Source: an uncultured Eubacteriales bacterium
Lineage (GTDB): Bacteria; Bacillota; Clostridia; Christensenellales; Christensenellaceae
NCBI GenBank assembly: GCA_900554725.1
Contig: USII01000010.1
Span: 1 to 12,681, forward strand
DNA: 12,681 nucleotides
Reading direction: 5' to 3'
Shown here: positions 1 to 8,019 of the stretch, piece by piece
How positions within the stretch are numbered: position 1 is the stretch's first letter
Layout: every line of letters begins with the position of its first letter
Made by a program: the position numbers and the translations under genes
Notes under the pieces: generated by a model
Database searches by the model: none
The model's input: the letters and a program-made list of their open reading frames with translations, nothing else
What the model was told of the DNA's origin: nothing

Positions 1-172
1 GAGGTGGAGCGTTTGCCGGGTTTGAAAAAAGACTGCGAGAGGAGAATTTTTGCGGGCAGATTCGCAATTTTTTATAAAAAATCAGAAAAATACAGCAGGA
101 TTTTTCCCTGAGAGGGCGAATTATCTAATGTGGGCAGGAGAATGCCTAATATAAGAGGGAGGTAAGAACGCT

Positions 173-406
173 ATGAAAATTAAAAACATCAGTGAGCCGC
201 AGAAATTTTTCGAGGTTCTGAACAAATGCAAGGGCAGCGTAGAGCTGGTCACCTCTGAAGGCGATAGGCTGAACCTGAAGAGCAAGCTTTGCCAGTATAT
301 TGCGCTGACGCAGATGTTCAAGGATGCATCCATCGACGAAGTCGAGCTGGTTGTTTCCGAGCCGGAAGATATGAGCATGCTTCTTGATTATCTCATCAAG
401 GGCTAA
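173..406 (+). CDS. Conserved small protein of unknown function (77 aa)
   Basis: This is a complete small gene: an ATG preceded by a GGGAGG ribosome binding site about 10 bases upstream, and a TAA stop followed by a strong intrinsic terminator. The protein is soluble-looking and charged, with no signal peptide or membrane segment. The central stretch SEGDRLNLKSKLCQY (about residues 28-42) and the acidic C-terminal half (VELVVSEPEDMSMLLDYLI) suggest a small alpha/beta fold. From memory it resembles short proteins of about 75 aa that are widespread in Clostridia and usually left as hypothetical, sometimes misnamed polyA polymerase; this could not be checked here. No catalytic motif is visible, so I assign no function. 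The terminator behind it means it is not co-transcribed with addB. No clear promoter could be picked out upstream. Confidence 0.85.
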   Translation: MKIKNISEPQKFFEVLNKCKGSVELVTSEGDRLNLKSKLCQYIALTQMFKDASIDEVELVVSEPEDMSMLLDYLIKG

Positions 407-465
407 ATTCCGGATGGCTGCAAAGGCAGCCAACTAAAAACAGAAGATACATGATTGAGATATAG

Positions 466-512
466 AAAAAGCACCTTGGGGGCGCGTGCGCCGGATGGGT
501 GTTTTTTTCTTT
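466..512 (+). terminator. Intrinsic terminator after the 77-aa gene
   Basis: An A-rich run leads into GCACC (471-475), which pairs with GGTGT (498-502, one G-U pair). Inside lies a second GC-rich hairpin, GGCG/CGCC (481-492). A run of seven T and then CTTTT follows. Flanking A and T runs extend the stem. It separates the small gene from the addBA operon. Confidence 0.8.
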
Positions 513-584
513 TCCATGCAGTTTGCCGGGCAGCTTGAGAGAGCGGAGCTCAAAACGGGGCGTGCCTTTCAGAGGGATTTATTG

Positions 585-590
585 TATAAT
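585..590 (+). promoter_or_regulatory. Candidate -10 box for the addB operon
   Basis: A perfect TATAAT lies just ahead of addB. No convincing -35 box sits 16-18 bases upstream, so this is a partial match. If used, transcription would begin near 596-598 and leave a leader of only about 12 bases before the ATG at 610, just enough to hold the GGAGG ribosome binding site at 600-604. Confidence 0.4.
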
Positions 591-609
591 GAGACTACCG
601 GAGGAAGCG

Positions 610-3600
610 ATGGAGATCATTTATTCAGACAACTATTATGCTCTGCAGGCTGAGCTTTACCGCCTGGCGGGGCAGGCGCTTGAAAGAAAGAAACCCATGC
701 TCATTCTTGTGCCTGCACAGGCCAGTTTTCTTGTGGAAACGGGGATTCTGCGCGAATGCGGGGTGGCTGGCTTTTTGGAGCTGGAAGTGATGAGCTTTGA
801 AAAGCTGACGACCAAAATCCTGGAGCTTTGCGGCGGGCGCGTTTTGCCTGCGCTGGATAGCGCAGGGGTTGCCATGCTGGCAAAGCGGGCCATGAAGCAG
901 GCTGGGCAGCTGCGCGCTCTGCGCGTGGAGGATGAGCAGCTGCATGAGCGCGTGGGAGAGCTGATTTCGGCGCTCAAAGGTGAGCAGATTTTCGCTCCTG
1001 AGCTGCGGGAACTGGCCAGAGAGCAGCATCCTGTCACAGCGGAAAAGCTGATGGATTTGGCGGATATTTATGAGCAAATGCTGGAGCTTTGCGGCGGAAG
1101 CCTGCTGGATGGAAGGGATCAGGAAAAACTGGCGCAGCAGCGCCTTGGGGAGGCCGCATATATCAGGGAGAGGGATGTTGTCGTGTTTGGATTCGATATC
1201 CTGCCCAGGCTGCGGGTGCAGACGATGGTAGAGCTGGCCAAGCATGCCGCCTCCTTTCGCCTGCTCATGGAAGCGAAAGACGATGCCGTTCTGCAAAAAC
1301 AGTGGCAATCTGTTAAAAAGCTGGAAATACAGGCGAAAAAGGAGGGGCTGCGCCCGCAACTTGGGGAATTTTCGGCCGATGAGGCAGGAGAAATCGGCTT
1401 TTTGCAGCGGAATTTATATCATTATCCCCCTGCGCAGCATGCCGCCCGCCCGGCGTTTGTGGAAATTGCGGCGGCGGCGGATAAACGGAAGGAAGTGGAA
1501 TATGCTGCACAGCGCATTTTGGAATATACCTGCGAACAGGGCGGGCGCATGCGGGATGTTGCGGTCCTGGCGGGCAGAATTTCAGATTATGCGATGTTGG
1601 TGCAGGATGTATTTTCCCGGGCGGAGATTCCGTTTTTCCTCGAGAGCAAGCGCGCTTTAATGGAGAGCAGCGCCGCGGAGTTTGTGCTTACTGCGCTGGA
1701 TATCCTCTCTGGTGCGAGATGGCGGCTGGCGGATGTGCTTGGGCATCTAAAATGCGGGTTCTTGTGCCAGGAGCAGGAGGAAACGGCGCTTGTGCGCCAT
1801 GCGAAGGAATATGGCCTTAGGGGCCATGCCTTTAAAAAGGGATTTTTAAAGGGAGAAGAACAGCTAGAAGCGCTGCGCCAGCGGGTGTTTGCGCCGCTCA
1901 TCGCCCTGGAAAAGGAGATGGGAGAGCAGAACCTTGCGGCTTTGCTGCTGGAATATTTGCAGAAAGTGGGCGTGCAGGAAAAGCTGGAAAAACAGGCGGA
2001 CGAGCTGGATGCTCTGGGTTTTCTGGCAGAGGCACGGTATGTGCGCCAGGTCTATGATGCGGTGGTGCGCCTCATTTCCCAGGCGCAGGCACTGGAAGGG
2101 GAAATGGAGCCGGGAGAGCTGCGGCAGATTCTGGCAGCGGGCTTTGAAGCGGCGAAAATTTCCGTCATTCCGCCGGCTACGGATGAAGTGACGCTTGGGG
2201 ATATCACCCACAGCATCTTTGAGCGCAAGTGCCTGGTAGTGGTGCTTGGGGCAAACGAGGGCGCGCTGCCCGCGACGCCGGATGGAACCGGCATCATCAA
2301 CGATTATGAAATTGCAGAGCTGCGCAAGGCACAGCCCGCTTTTCCAGATAAGATGGCCTTTGATGACCAAAAGGCCTATCTGCGCCGGGCATTTGCCTCT
2401 GGGGAGCGGCTGATCGTGACATATAACCGCAAAGACGGCCCTGCTTCGCACCTGGTGGACAGGCTGCACCGCCTGTTTCCGGCACTGGAGGAAGCGGCGG
2501 CAGAGCAAAACCCGCTGCGTTCGGCAAATGCTTCCTATGATAACCTGGCTTCAGAGCTGCGGGCGCTTGCGGATGGCGAGCAGGATCACAGCGAGCTGCT
2601 TTCCGCCTATATTGGCCAGGAACAGCAGAAGCTAGCTGCCTTGCTGCCCTGCATAGAGTACGACAATGCGCCCGCCCAGCTGGGAAAGGTGGTGGCGCGC
2701 GGGCTGTATGGCCCGCCTTCGGCCAATGTTTCGCGCATAGAGCAATATTTCCAGTGCTCCTATCGGCACTTTATGGAATATGGAATCCGGCCTGAGAAAG
2801 TGCGGGAATTCGAAGAGGATGCCGGCAGCGCGGGAACCTATGTGCACGATCTGATGGATGGAATCGCCGAGCAGCTTTCCCGGCAAAAGCTCTCCTGGGC
2901 GCAGGCCAGCGATGAACAGCTTCAAGAGGCGGTGGAAGGCGCGGCGCAGAAATATCGCAAGCAGCACAACAGGGGGATTTTTGACGAAAAGCGCTTTTTA
3001 TTTAGCGAAAAGCGGCTGCGGGAAGAAGCGGCCATGGCGGCGCGGGCGGTGCGCAGCCAGCTGGAAGGGACGGATGTGCGCGTGGCAGCCAGCGAAGCGG
3101 GCTTTGGCGGGGATATTTTTTCTCTGCCCACGCCATATGGAAGATTGACGCTGCGCGGCCGCATCGACCGGGTAGATGAAGCCGCCTCCGATGGGAAGAC
3201 CTATGTGCGCGTGGTGGATTATAAAACCGGCACTAAAAAATTCAGCCTGACGGATGTCTACTATGGCTTGAGCTTGCAGCTCATCGTCTATCTGATGGCG
3301 GTGGAAAGCTATTACAGGGCGCGGGGAAAGCAGGTGCAGCCGGCAGGAGGGTTCTATTTTGAAATCAAGCTGCCCTATATCGGCGAAGATGCAGAGGAAA
3401 AGAGCCGCCTTTCCAAATTTCAGATGAGCGGCTTTATTCTGGCCGAGGGCGAAGCGGCGGCGCGCTTTCAGGGGGAAAACAAGAGCATGAGCATCAAGGT
3501 GCCAAAGGACGGGCTCACCCCCCAGGGAGAGAATGCCTTCAGCCCTGGCCAGATGGCGGCGCTGTTTGGCTATGCAAAAAAGATGATCCTCTGGGCTGCC

Positions 3601-3801
3601 GCACAGATGAGCGAGGGGGAGCTTTCCCTAAACCCGATTGGGGAGGGGGAGGACATTCCCTGCCGCCACTGCGATTACCATGCCATTTGCGGGTTTGACA
3701 GGCAGTATAGGGGCAATGAAGTGCGCCCAAAGGAGCGGATAGAAAAAGAACGGTTTTTTCTGGAAATAGGAGGAGACGATGGCGGAAATGAGGCTGACTG
3801 A
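610..3801 (+). CDS. addB: ATP-dependent helicase/nuclease subunit B, AddB (RexB-like N-terminus)
   Basis: AddB is the second subunit of AddAB, the cytoplasmic helicase-nuclease that processes double-strand breaks for RecA-dependent repair. The 1063-residue protein has an inactivated helicase-like N-terminal part (KRKEVEYAAQRIL from residue 292; VVVLGANEGALPA at about 543-555) and a C-terminal RecB-family nuclease domain: H746 in GTYVH, D853 in GRIDRVD, D870 and K872 in VVDYKTG. Cysteines 716, 1018, 1021 and 1027 fit the 4Fe-4S clasp of AddB nucleases. The start is chosen at 610 because GGAGG lies at 600-604; the longer frame from GTG 499 begins inside a terminator, and ATG 589 overlaps the likely -10 box. 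The usual N-terminal Walker A loop of Bacillus AddB is absent; the region reads MEIIYSDNYYALQAEL, as in streptococcal RexB. Its end overlaps addA by 23 bp, which suggests coupled translation. Confidence 0.93.
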   Translation: MEIIYSDNYYALQAELYRLAGQALERKKPMLILVPAQASFLVETGILRECGVAGFLELEVMSFEKLTTKILELCGGRVLPALDSAGVAMLAKRAMKQAGQLRALRVEDEQLHERVGELISALKGEQIFAPELRELAREQHPVTAEKLMDLADIYEQMLELCGGSLLDGRDQEKLAQQRLGEAAYIRERDVVVFGFDILPRLRVQTMVELAKHAASFRLLMEAKDDAVLQKQWQSVKKLEIQAKKEGLRPQLGEFSADEAGEIGFLQRNLYHYPPAQHAARPAFVEIAAAADKRKEVEYAAQRILEYTCEQGGRMRDVAVLAGRISDYAMLVQDVFSRAEIPFFLESKRALMESSAAEFVLTALDILSGARWRLADVLGHLKCGFLCQEQEETALVRHAKEYGLRGHAFKKGFLKGEEQLEALRQRVFAPLIALEKEMGEQNLAALLLEYLQKVGVQEKLEKQADELDALGFLAEARYVRQVYDAVVRLISQAQALEGEMEPGELRQILAAGFEAAKISVIPPATDEVTLGDITHSIFERKCLVVVLGANEGALPATPDGTGIINDYEIAELRKAQPAFPDKMAFDDQKAYLRRAFASGERLIVTYNRKDGPASHLVDRLHRLFPALEEAAAEQNPLRSANASYDNLASELRALADGEQDHSELLSAYIGQEQQKLAALLPCIEYDNAPAQLGKVVARGLYGPPSANVSRIEQYFQCSYRHFMEYGIRPEKVREFEEDAGSAGTYVHDLMDGIAEQLSRQKLSWAQASDEQLQEAVEGAAQKYRKQHNRGIFDEKRFLFSEKRLREEAAMAARAVRSQLEGTDVRVAASEAGFGGDIFSLPTPYGRLTLRGRIDRVDEAASDGKTYVRVVDYKTGTKKFSLTDVYYGLSLQLIVYLMAVESYYRARGKQVQPAGGFYFEIKLPYIGEDAEEKSRLSKFQMSGFILAEGEAAARFQGENKSMSIKVPKDGLTPQGENAFSPGQMAALFGYAKKMILWAAAQMSEGELSLNPIGEGEDIPCRHCDYHAICGFDRQYRGNEVRPKERIEKERFFLEIGGDDGGNEAD

Positions 3802-6800
3802 GCGGCAAAGCCAGGCAGTTTACCAAAGAGGGGGAAATCTGCTGGTTTCCGCCGCGGCGGGCAGCGGAAAGACCAGCGTGCTTGCAAAGCGCATTGTCTC
3901 TTTGGTGGAAGAGGGAGCGGATATTCGGCGCATGCTGGTTGTGACATATACCAGCCTTGCGGCGGCGGAGATGCGGGAGCGCATCCGAAAAGAGCTTTCC
4001 CGGCGGGCGCAGGAGTCCGGCCGGTACTGGCTGGAAGCCCAGGCGGAATATGTGCAGGTAGCGGATATTTGCACCATCCACAGCTTTGCGGCGCGCGTAA
4101 TACGGGAAAACTTTCTCGCCCTGGGCCTTCCCCAGAACCTGCGCGTGGGAGGGCAAGAGGAGGGCGATGTACTAAAAGATCAGGCGCTGGAACAGGTTTT
4201 TTCCCAGTTTTACGAAGAGGAGGATGCGGATTTTCTTTCGCTGCGGGACCGCTATTCCGGCCGGACGGATGATAAGTTAAAGCAGATGCTGCTGCGCATC
4301 TATGAATTCTGCACAAGCCGGGCCGAGCGGCTGGGCTGGCTGGAAGGGGCTGCAGAGAACTTCGATGAACAGGGGATGCTGGATATTCTGCGGGAGCGGT
4401 GTGAAATTGGGATGAAGCGCCTCTGCGCTCTGTTGCAGCGCGGCCAGGATTTGGAGCTCACCTATGAATTTTGCGAGAAGCAGGAGCAAAATAACCAGCG
4501 CGAGCTGGAGCAGGCCCAGGAGCTGACCCGCCTGCTCCACCAGAATTTTGATGCCTTTGGCGCGGCGGTATCTGCTTTTCAGATTTCCGCGCTGGAGCGC
4601 AAGAGCCCGGCAGGGGAGGGCAAAGAACTGTTGCGCGCGCTCAAGGCAAAGGAACGGGAAATATTAAAAGAGCTAAAGGAAGTGCTTCCCTCTAAGGCGC
4701 TGCCCCTGCTGCGCCAGGAAAGCGCTTATATGCGCAGCCTGGCCGGCTCCCTGCACCGCGTGCTTATCCGGTTTGAGAAACGGTATGCCCAGATGAAGCG
4801 CGAAGCGCACATGCTGGACTACGACGATATGATCTCCCATGCCTATCGCCTTCTTCAGGATAAAGAGACTGCAGAGCGCTATTGCGGGCGCTACGATTAC
4901 ATCTTTGTGGATGAATATCAGGATACCAACCCCGTTCAGGAGGCGCTTATTTCCTGTATCAGCCGGGGGGATAACCGCTTTATGGTGGGCGATATCAAGC
5001 AGAGCATCTACCGTTTCCGCCTGGCCGACCCGCTGATCTTCCTGAAAAAGACGCGGGAATTTGAAGAGGGCGCTGCCGGCCAGCAGCTAATCCGCATGAA
5101 CGAAAACTTCAGAAGCGCCCCCGGCGTGATTCGCCCAGTCAATTTTATCATGAGCCGCCTGATGAGCCGCGGGCTTGGGGAGATGGAATACTCCGGGCTG
5201 GAGCAGCTTATCCCAAAGCGGGAAGGCGGCGGGCAAGTGGAACTTCTGCTGACGCAGTTTGATGCGCAGGAGGACGAGGAGCAGGCGCTGAGCGCCGCGG
5301 AGAAGGAGGCGCACAGCGTGGCCAAGCGCATTCTGGAACTGCTGGAGGAAAAAACGCCAGAAGGAAAGCCGGTCTATGCGCCTTCGGATATCTGTGTGCT
5401 TTTGCGAAAGACAAAGGAAAACACCCAGGTTTTTGCAGAGGTTTTTGCCGGATATGGGCTGGATAGCGAAACGCCCGATGGGCGCTTTACCCAGTTTATC
5501 GGGGTGGAGGTGTTTGTAAATCTGCTGAAGCTTGTGGATAGCTTCGGCTCGGATTTGGCCCTGCTTTCCGTGATGAAAAGCCATATCGGCGGGTTCGATG
5601 AAGCGGAAATGGCCTTGATCCGCCAGGCCGACCGGGAGCACAGCTTCTATGATGCCTTTGCGCGCTATGCGCAGTATGAGGATGCGCTGGGAGAAAAATG
5701 CCGCGCGTTCTTGGGAAAAATACGCAGGTGGCGCCTGCTTTCCCGCGGCCTTTCGCTGGCTTCGTTTCTCACGCTTTTAAAAAACGAAACGGACTACCTG
5801 GCCCACCTGGCTGCCCTGCCCGGCGGAAGGCGCAAAAAGGAGGCTTTTTCTCAGTTTTTTGAGCGCTGCCTTGGTTATGCCGGAAGGCAGCGCACGCTCT
5901 TTGGGCTGGTGGGGCTGCTTGAGGAAATCAATAAAAACAAGGGGGCCTATTCCGAATTTCGCCAGGCGGGCGACCGCAGCGGCTGTATACGCATTATGAG
6001 CGTGCACAAGAGCAAAGGACTGGAATTCCCGGTTGTCATTCTGGCGCGCATGGACAGCCGCTTTTCCAACCAGGATCTTCAGCAGAGCGTGCTGTTGCAT
6101 TCCTCCCTGGGCCTTGCTTCGGATATCATCAACGAAAAACAGAGAACCATTCGCCCTACGCTTACCCGCTCGCTTTTTGCCTATGTCATGAGCAAGGAGA
6201 TGAAGAGCGAGGAGCTGCGCGTGCTGTATGTGGCCATGACCAGGGCGCGGGAGCGGCTCATTCTCTCGGGCGTGATAAGAAAGCAGGAAGAACAGCTGCG
6301 GGAATTGAGCCAGCCCTATGCCTGGTATGACCTCATCGCCAAAAAGAACCCTTTGGAATGGGTGCTGGCAGCGCTGCTGCCCCTGCCCTGTATGGCGGAT
6401 TGGTATCAGGGCAGCGAAAAATGCCTGGAGGATATCCCCATTTTCCATCGCATCGTGAGCCCGGAGGCGGAGCAGAGGGAGGGCAGGGCCTTTGATTTGC
6501 GCGCCTGCCTGCTGGAAGCCGGAAGAGCGCCTTACCGCCCGTTTTTGAAATATCAGACAGAGCGCATCCCGGTCAAAATCGGCGTGAGCACGCTTCGAGC
6601 TATGGACGATGCCGAAGGGGAGGTTCTGCCCGCCTTTCACGCGGCGGACAGCCGGCCAGAGGCAGCGGGCGGCGCCCGGCTGGGAACGCTCGTTCACCTG
6701 TTCTTGCAGCACCTGGATTTTTCCAGCAAGAGCATGCAGGCCCTGGAAGAGGAGGCGGCGCGCATGGTGCGCAGCCTTCTGCTCACGGAAGAGGAAGTGG

Positions 6801-7183
6801 CTGTGCTGCGCGGCTTTTTCCCACAGATTCTGGATTTTATGAAGAGCGATTTGGCATACCGCATTCGCGCATCTGGCCGGGTGCTAAAGGAAGTGCCCTT
6901 CAGCCTTTTTGTGACGGCACAGGAGGTGGGTATTGCCAGAAGCCAGGAGAAGGTGATGGTGCAGGGGATTATCGATTTGGCCTTTGAAGAGGAAGGACAG
7001 TGGATTTTGGTGGATTATAAATCCAATATGGCAGATGAGAACCGGCTCATTGCGCTGGCCAGCGCCTATCAGACGCAGATCTCTCTCTACAAGAAGGCTC
7101 TGGAGCGCATCACCGGGCAGCCTGTGGCGGAGAGCTACCTGTATCTGCTGCGGGCGCGCACGGCCCTTAGAATGTTTGGCTAG
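3779..7183 (+). CDS. addA: ATP-dependent helicase/nuclease subunit A, AddA
   Basis: AddA is the motor subunit of AddAB: a UvrD/RecB-like superfamily 1A 3'-5' DNA helicase fused to a nuclease domain. All main helicase motifs are visible in order: Q motif (LTERQSQAV, residues 6-14), Walker A AAAGSGKT (25-32), Walker B VDEYQD (377-382), motif III GDIKQSIYRFR (404-414), NENFRS, SVHKSKGLEF (741-750) and VLYVAMTRARERL (815-827). The C-terminal RecB-type nuclease shows H973 in GTLVH, D1066 in GIIDL, and D1079 and K1081 in VDYKSN, so both activities look intact. At 1134 residues it is somewhat shorter than Bacillus AddA, about 1230. AGGAGG at 3768-3773, inside the addB end, places the ATG at 3779; an in-frame ATG at 3788 is less well spaced. 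AddA cuts the strand opposite the one cut by AddB. Confidence 0.96.
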   Translation: MAEMRLTERQSQAVYQRGGNLLVSAAAGSGKTSVLAKRIVSLVEEGADIRRMLVVTYTSLAAAEMRERIRKELSRRAQESGRYWLEAQAEYVQVADICTIHSFAARVIRENFLALGLPQNLRVGGQEEGDVLKDQALEQVFSQFYEEEDADFLSLRDRYSGRTDDKLKQMLLRIYEFCTSRAERLGWLEGAAENFDEQGMLDILRERCEIGMKRLCALLQRGQDLELTYEFCEKQEQNNQRELEQAQELTRLLHQNFDAFGAAVSAFQISALERKSPAGEGKELLRALKAKEREILKELKEVLPSKALPLLRQESAYMRSLAGSLHRVLIRFEKRYAQMKREAHMLDYDDMISHAYRLLQDKETAERYCGRYDYIFVDEYQDTNPVQEALISCISRGDNRFMVGDIKQSIYRFRLADPLIFLKKTREFEEGAAGQQLIRMNENFRSAPGVIRPVNFIMSRLMSRGLGEMEYSGLEQLIPKREGGGQVELLLTQFDAQEDEEQALSAAEKEAHSVAKRILELLEEKTPEGKPVYAPSDICVLLRKTKENTQVFAEVFAGYGLDSETPDGRFTQFIGVEVFVNLLKLVDSFGSDLALLSVMKSHIGGFDEAEMALIRQADREHSFYDAFARYAQYEDALGEKCRAFLGKIRRWRLLSRGLSLASFLTLLKNETDYLAHLAALPGGRRKKEAFSQFFERCLGYAGRQRTLFGLVGLLEEINKNKGAYSEFRQAGDRSGCIRIMSVHKSKGLEFPVVILARMDSRFSNQDLQQSVLLHSSLGLASDIINEKQRTIRPTLTRSLFAYVMSKEMKSEELRVLYVAMTRARERLILSGVIRKQEEQLRELSQPYAWYDLIAKKNPLEWVLAALLPLPCMADWYQGSEKCLEDIPIFHRIVSPEAEQREGRAFDLRACLLEAGRAPYRPFLKYQTERIPVKIGVSTLRAMDDAEGEVLPAFHAADSRPEAAGGARLGTLVHLFLQHLDFSSKSMQALEEEAARMVRSLLLTEEEVAVLRGFFPQILDFMKSDLAYRIRASGRVLKEVPFSLFVTAQEVGIARSQEKVMVQGIIDLAFEEEGQWILVDYKSNMADENRLIALASAYQTQISLYKKALERITGQPVAESYLYLLRARTALRMFG

Positions 7184-7203
7184 GCAAAAAAAGGAGGATA
7201 GCG

Positions 7204-7926
7204 GTGAAAATCAGGTATTTGCACCAAAGTGGCTTTGCGCTGGAGATGGGAAATGTTTTGCTGGTGTTCGACTGCTGGAAATTCCCCCAGGCGGGGCAGC
7301 AGGAGGGCGGCCGGGGATATCTTTGCAAAAAAGATCTGGAAGGGTATGAGCGGGTGTATATCTTTGTGAGCCATATCCACGGGGATCATTTTAACAGGCG
7401 GATCTTTGAATGGGCAGATGAGCGCGTGGTGTATGTGCTCGACCGGGCGGTTCCGGCGCCGCCAGGCATATGCGCAAAAAAGCTTTCCAGCGGCGAATCC
7501 CTCTATGAGGGCGATATGCGCGTTGTGGCCCACCCTTCGACGGATCTTGGCGTTTCCTTTCAGGTGGAACTTTACGGGAAGACGATTTTTCATGCCGGAG
7601 ATCTCAACTGCTGGCACTGGGCTGGGGAGAATACGCCCGAGGAGGAAAGGGAAGCGAGGGAGGCTTTTACACAAGCCCTTTTGCAGATAAAACCCCAAAT
7701 GCCCCGGGCGGATGTGGCGTTTTTTCCGGTGGACCCGAGGCTGGGAACGCTGATGGATGATGGTGTGCAGGAATTCCTGCACGAGATCTCCGTGGGCCTG
7801 CTGGTTCCCATGCATTTTGGGGATGAGCTGGATGCCCCAAAACGCTTCGAAAAAAAGATGCAGGGCGGAAAAACGCGCGTCTGGGCGCCCAAATTCAGCG
7901 GGGATATGCTGGAAATTTCATGTTGA
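7204..7926 (+). CDS. Metallo-beta-lactamase-fold metal-dependent hydrolase
   Basis: A 240-residue MBL-superfamily protein that starts at GTG, with AAGGAGG at 7191-7197 six bases upstream, only 20 bp after addA; it is probably the third gene of that operon. The metal-site motif HIHGDH (H57, H59, D61, H62) is intact. Further likely ligands are D133 in FHAGDLN and H204 in MHFGDE, with TDLG at 113-116 as another conserved loop. The layout resembles the stand-alone UlaG-like/Lactamase_B_2 group of hydrolases, not true beta-lactamases: there is no signal peptide, so it acts in the cytoplasm. No added RNA-binding or beta-CASP domain is present, which argues against an RNase J-type nuclease. The substrate cannot be told from the sequence, and co-transcription with addAB does not by itself prove a DNA-repair role. 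Confidence 0.85.
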   Translation: MKIRYLHQSGFALEMGNVLLVFDCWKFPQAGQQEGGRGYLCKKDLEGYERVYIFVSHIHGDHFNRRIFEWADERVVYVLDRAVPAPPGICAKKLSSGESLYEGDMRVVAHPSTDLGVSFQVELYGKTIFHAGDLNCWHWAGENTPEEEREAREAFTQALLQIKPQMPRADVAFFPVDPRLGTLMDDGVQEFLHEISVGLLVPMHFGDELDAPKRFEKKMQGGKTRVWAPKFSGDMLEISC

Positions 7927-7930
7927 GTTT

Positions 7931-7959
7931 TTGCTTTGTTCATATATTTGCTGTATGAT
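7931..7959 (+). promoter_or_regulatory. Candidate promoter for the zinc-ribbon membrane protein gene
   Basis: TTGCTT (7931-7936) and TATGAT (7954-7959) are 17 bases apart, just behind the stop codon of the hydrolase gene. The -10 box matches consensus at five of six positions, the -35 at three of six. No terminator was seen after the hydrolase gene, so readthrough from the addBA operon is also possible. Confidence 0.45.
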
Positions 7960-7969
7960 AGATAAAGGT

Positions 7970-7994
7970 GCCAAAAGGTCTGTGGGCTTTTGGC
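7970..7994 (+). repeat. 8-bp inverted repeat in the leader of the zinc-ribbon gene
   Basis: GCCAAAAG (7970-7977) and CTTTTGGC (7987-7994) are perfect inverted repeats with a 9-base loop. They lie just behind the likely transcription start and 15 bases ahead of the ribosome binding site. There is no T run, so it is not a terminator; a 5' stabilising hairpin or an operator are both possible. Confidence 0.4.
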
Positions 7995-8019
7995 CAATAA
8001 GGGAAAACTGGAGGAAATG

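Noticed and set aside
1..111. Possible tails of an upstream gene: one forward frame is open from base 3 to a TAA at 75-77, another from base 1 to a TGA at 109-111.
   Set aside because: Both are short and without a recognisable motif, and the choice between them cannot be made from this window, so no coding feature was called.
80..112. A/T-rich inverted repeat (AAAAAT ... ATTTTT flanked by TCAG/CTGA) upstream of the 77-aa gene.
   Set aside because: The stem is weak, bulged and lacks a following T run, so it is neither a convincing terminator nor a clear operator.
415..432. Hairpin TGGCTGC/GCAGCCA just after the 77-aa gene.
   Set aside because: No T run follows; the real terminator is the next hairpin at 466-512.
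499..609. N-terminal extension of AddB from a GTG at 499.
   Set aside because: It starts in the terminator stem, has no ribosome binding site, crosses the likely -10 box and adds no conserved residues.
5777..6712. Long open frame of about 310 codons on the minus strand inside addA.
   Set aside because: It is a shadow of the addA coding frame, with no ribosome binding site or recognisable domain; addA motifs run through the same bases.
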